Below are positions 63,531-64,000 of a stretch of 64,000 nt of DNA, piece after piece; position 1 is the stretch's first letter; each line of letters begins with the position of its first letter. Origin of the DNA: Serratia proteamaculans (GTDB lineage: Bacteria > Pseudomonadota > Gammaproteobacteria > Enterobacterales > Enterobacteriaceae). Position numbers and translations under genes: made by a program. The notes beneath the pieces are model-generated. The model worked only from the letters and a program-made list of their open reading frames with translations, ran no database searches and had not been told where the DNA came from. Location of the stretch: the NCBI RefSeq assembly GCF_008830365.1, contig NZ_WBKI01000002.1, positions 248,001 to 312,000 on the forward strand, given 5' to 3'.

Positions 63531-63561
63531 CTCTGACGCTCTCAACTTGTAAGCGTCAGAG
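63531..63561 (-). terminator. Hairpin downstream of the Gfo/Idh/MocA gene
   Basis: CTCTGACGCT and AGCGTCAGAG form a 10-bp stem with an 11-base loop; on the minus strand TTTAGTT follows. It lies nine bases after the stop at 63570. Confidence 0.65.
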
Positions 63562-63569
63562 TCCATCAC

Positions 63570-64000
63570 TCAGTCGCGGTTGATGTCCAGCCAGCGGCGC
63601 TGCTCGGCAGAAGCGGCAATCGCATCCAGCACGCAGGACACTTTCCAGCCCTCCTCAAAGTCTGGCCACATGCGATCACCGGCGGCAATACCGTTAACCA
63701 AATCGCGGATCTCCACCGTTTTCTGATCGTTAAAACCAATGCCGTGCCCGGCACTGATACAAAACGCAGCGTAATCCGGATGCTTTGGCCCCACCAGCAA
63801 GGTTTTAAACCCCTGGCGTTCCGCCGGCTCATCGTGACGATACAGTTTCAGTTCCGCCATTCGCTCCTGGGTGTAACTCAGCGTGCCCTTGGTGCCGGTA
63901 ACTACGTAGGTCAGCCCCATCTTACGCCCGCAGGCAATACGTGAGGTTTCGATAGTGCCCATAGCCCCACCGGCAAAGCGCACCAGCGCACTGGCCTGAT
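63570..64000 (-). CDS. Gfo/Idh/MocA-family oxidoreductase (C-terminal part)
   Basis: The frame is open to the right edge, so only the last 142 residues are present. The segment ASALVRFAGGAMGTIETSRIACG and GTKGTLSYTQERMAELKLYR (shown in part) belongs to the C-terminal alpha/beta domain of inositol-dehydrogenase-like sugar oxidoreductases; DFEEGWKVSCVLDAIAASAE is the typical last helix. The NAD-binding half lies beyond base 64000. Substrate cannot be told. Confidence 0.85.
   Translation of the reverse strand, partial: QASALVRFAGGAMGTIETSRIACGRKMGLTYVVTGTKGTLSYTQERMAELKLYRHDEPAERQGFKTLLVGPKHPDYAAFCISAGHGIGFNDQKTVEIRDLVNGIAAGDRMWPDFEEGWKVSCVLDAIAASAEQRRWLDINRD

Noticed and set aside
1-64000. CRISPR arrays, prophage, insertion sequences, integrases, tRNA or rRNA genes
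   Set aside because: I found no regularly spaced repeats, transposase or integrase frames, or RNA-gene-like structures in the window.

Overview
The window reads as ordinary chromosome of a Serratia-like enterobacterium (Yersiniaceae). I base this on the enterobacterial gene content, GC-rich coding DNA and close resemblance to known enteric proteins. The stretch ompX, rhtA, dps, glnHPQ, ybiO, rlmF, ybiB and dinG follows the E. coli minute-18 neighbourhood, but many regulators and transporters are interleaved that E. coli does not carry there. The genus call rests on recognition, not on a search. I see no prophage, insertion sequence, CRISPR array, rRNA or tRNA.

Region by region. 1-6300: the E. 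coli common pilus (ECP/Mat) operon on the minus strand (ecpA, ecpB, ecpC and the first 98 codons of ecpD). It is preceded by two regulator genes, a LuxR-type protein with a degenerate receiver and a membrane-anchored ToxR/CadC-like protein, and by AT-rich intergenic DNA. 6848-11087: a CusRS/HprRS-like two-component system, divergent from a three-gene envelope redox operon (DUF5666-like protein, cytochrome b561, Tat-type lipoprotein molybdoenzyme). A perfect palindrome of the CusR/HprR type lies between them. 11212-11897: a small AT-rich cassette of two unknown genes with its own terminator. 11914-18024: the complete four-carbon sugar-acid catabolic locus ygbI-ltnD-otnK-otnC-otnI-ygbN. 18076-20569: a GNAT acetyltransferase, and a LysR regulator divergent from a nitrilase-family hydrolase.

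20671-36220: core genes ompX, rhtA, a YhcH-type protein, a P-loop kinase-like protein, dps, ybiI, glnHPQ (with a sigma54/NtrC-like control region), ybiO, a soluble double-PAS chemoreceptor, rlmF, a flavin reductase-like protein, an M3 peptidase and ybiB. 36260-44476: PaiB-like protein, MFS pump with a divergent XRE regulator, LysE and EamA exporters, an Lrp-type regulator, dinG, a tautomerase and a carboxymuconolactone-decarboxylase-like protein. 44856-52714: a general porin, acetyltransferases, the lipoprotein e(P4) phosphatase, XRE-cupin and SufR-like regulators, a second MFS pump, a YedA-type exporter and a 58-residue membrane protein.

52702-58688: a decayed LysR fragment, then a minus-strand operon that reads fatty-acid desaturase, yehZ/osmF, yehY, yehX, yehW and a PhnD-like binding protein without a signal peptide. 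58867-63465: a TolA-C-domain lipoprotein, and a LysR regulator divergent from a YcaC-like hydrolase, an ABM-domain membrane protein and a YtcJ-like amidohydrolase with a Cys/His-rich tail. The window closes inside a Gfo/Idh/MocA oxidoreductase.

No dramatically new machinery is obvious. The least-explained units are the two-component system with its Tat-lipoprotein molybdoenzyme operon, the desaturase/osmoprotectant/PhnD-like operon, the AT-rich two-gene cassette at 11.2-11.9 kb and the ecp locus with its non-canonical regulators.
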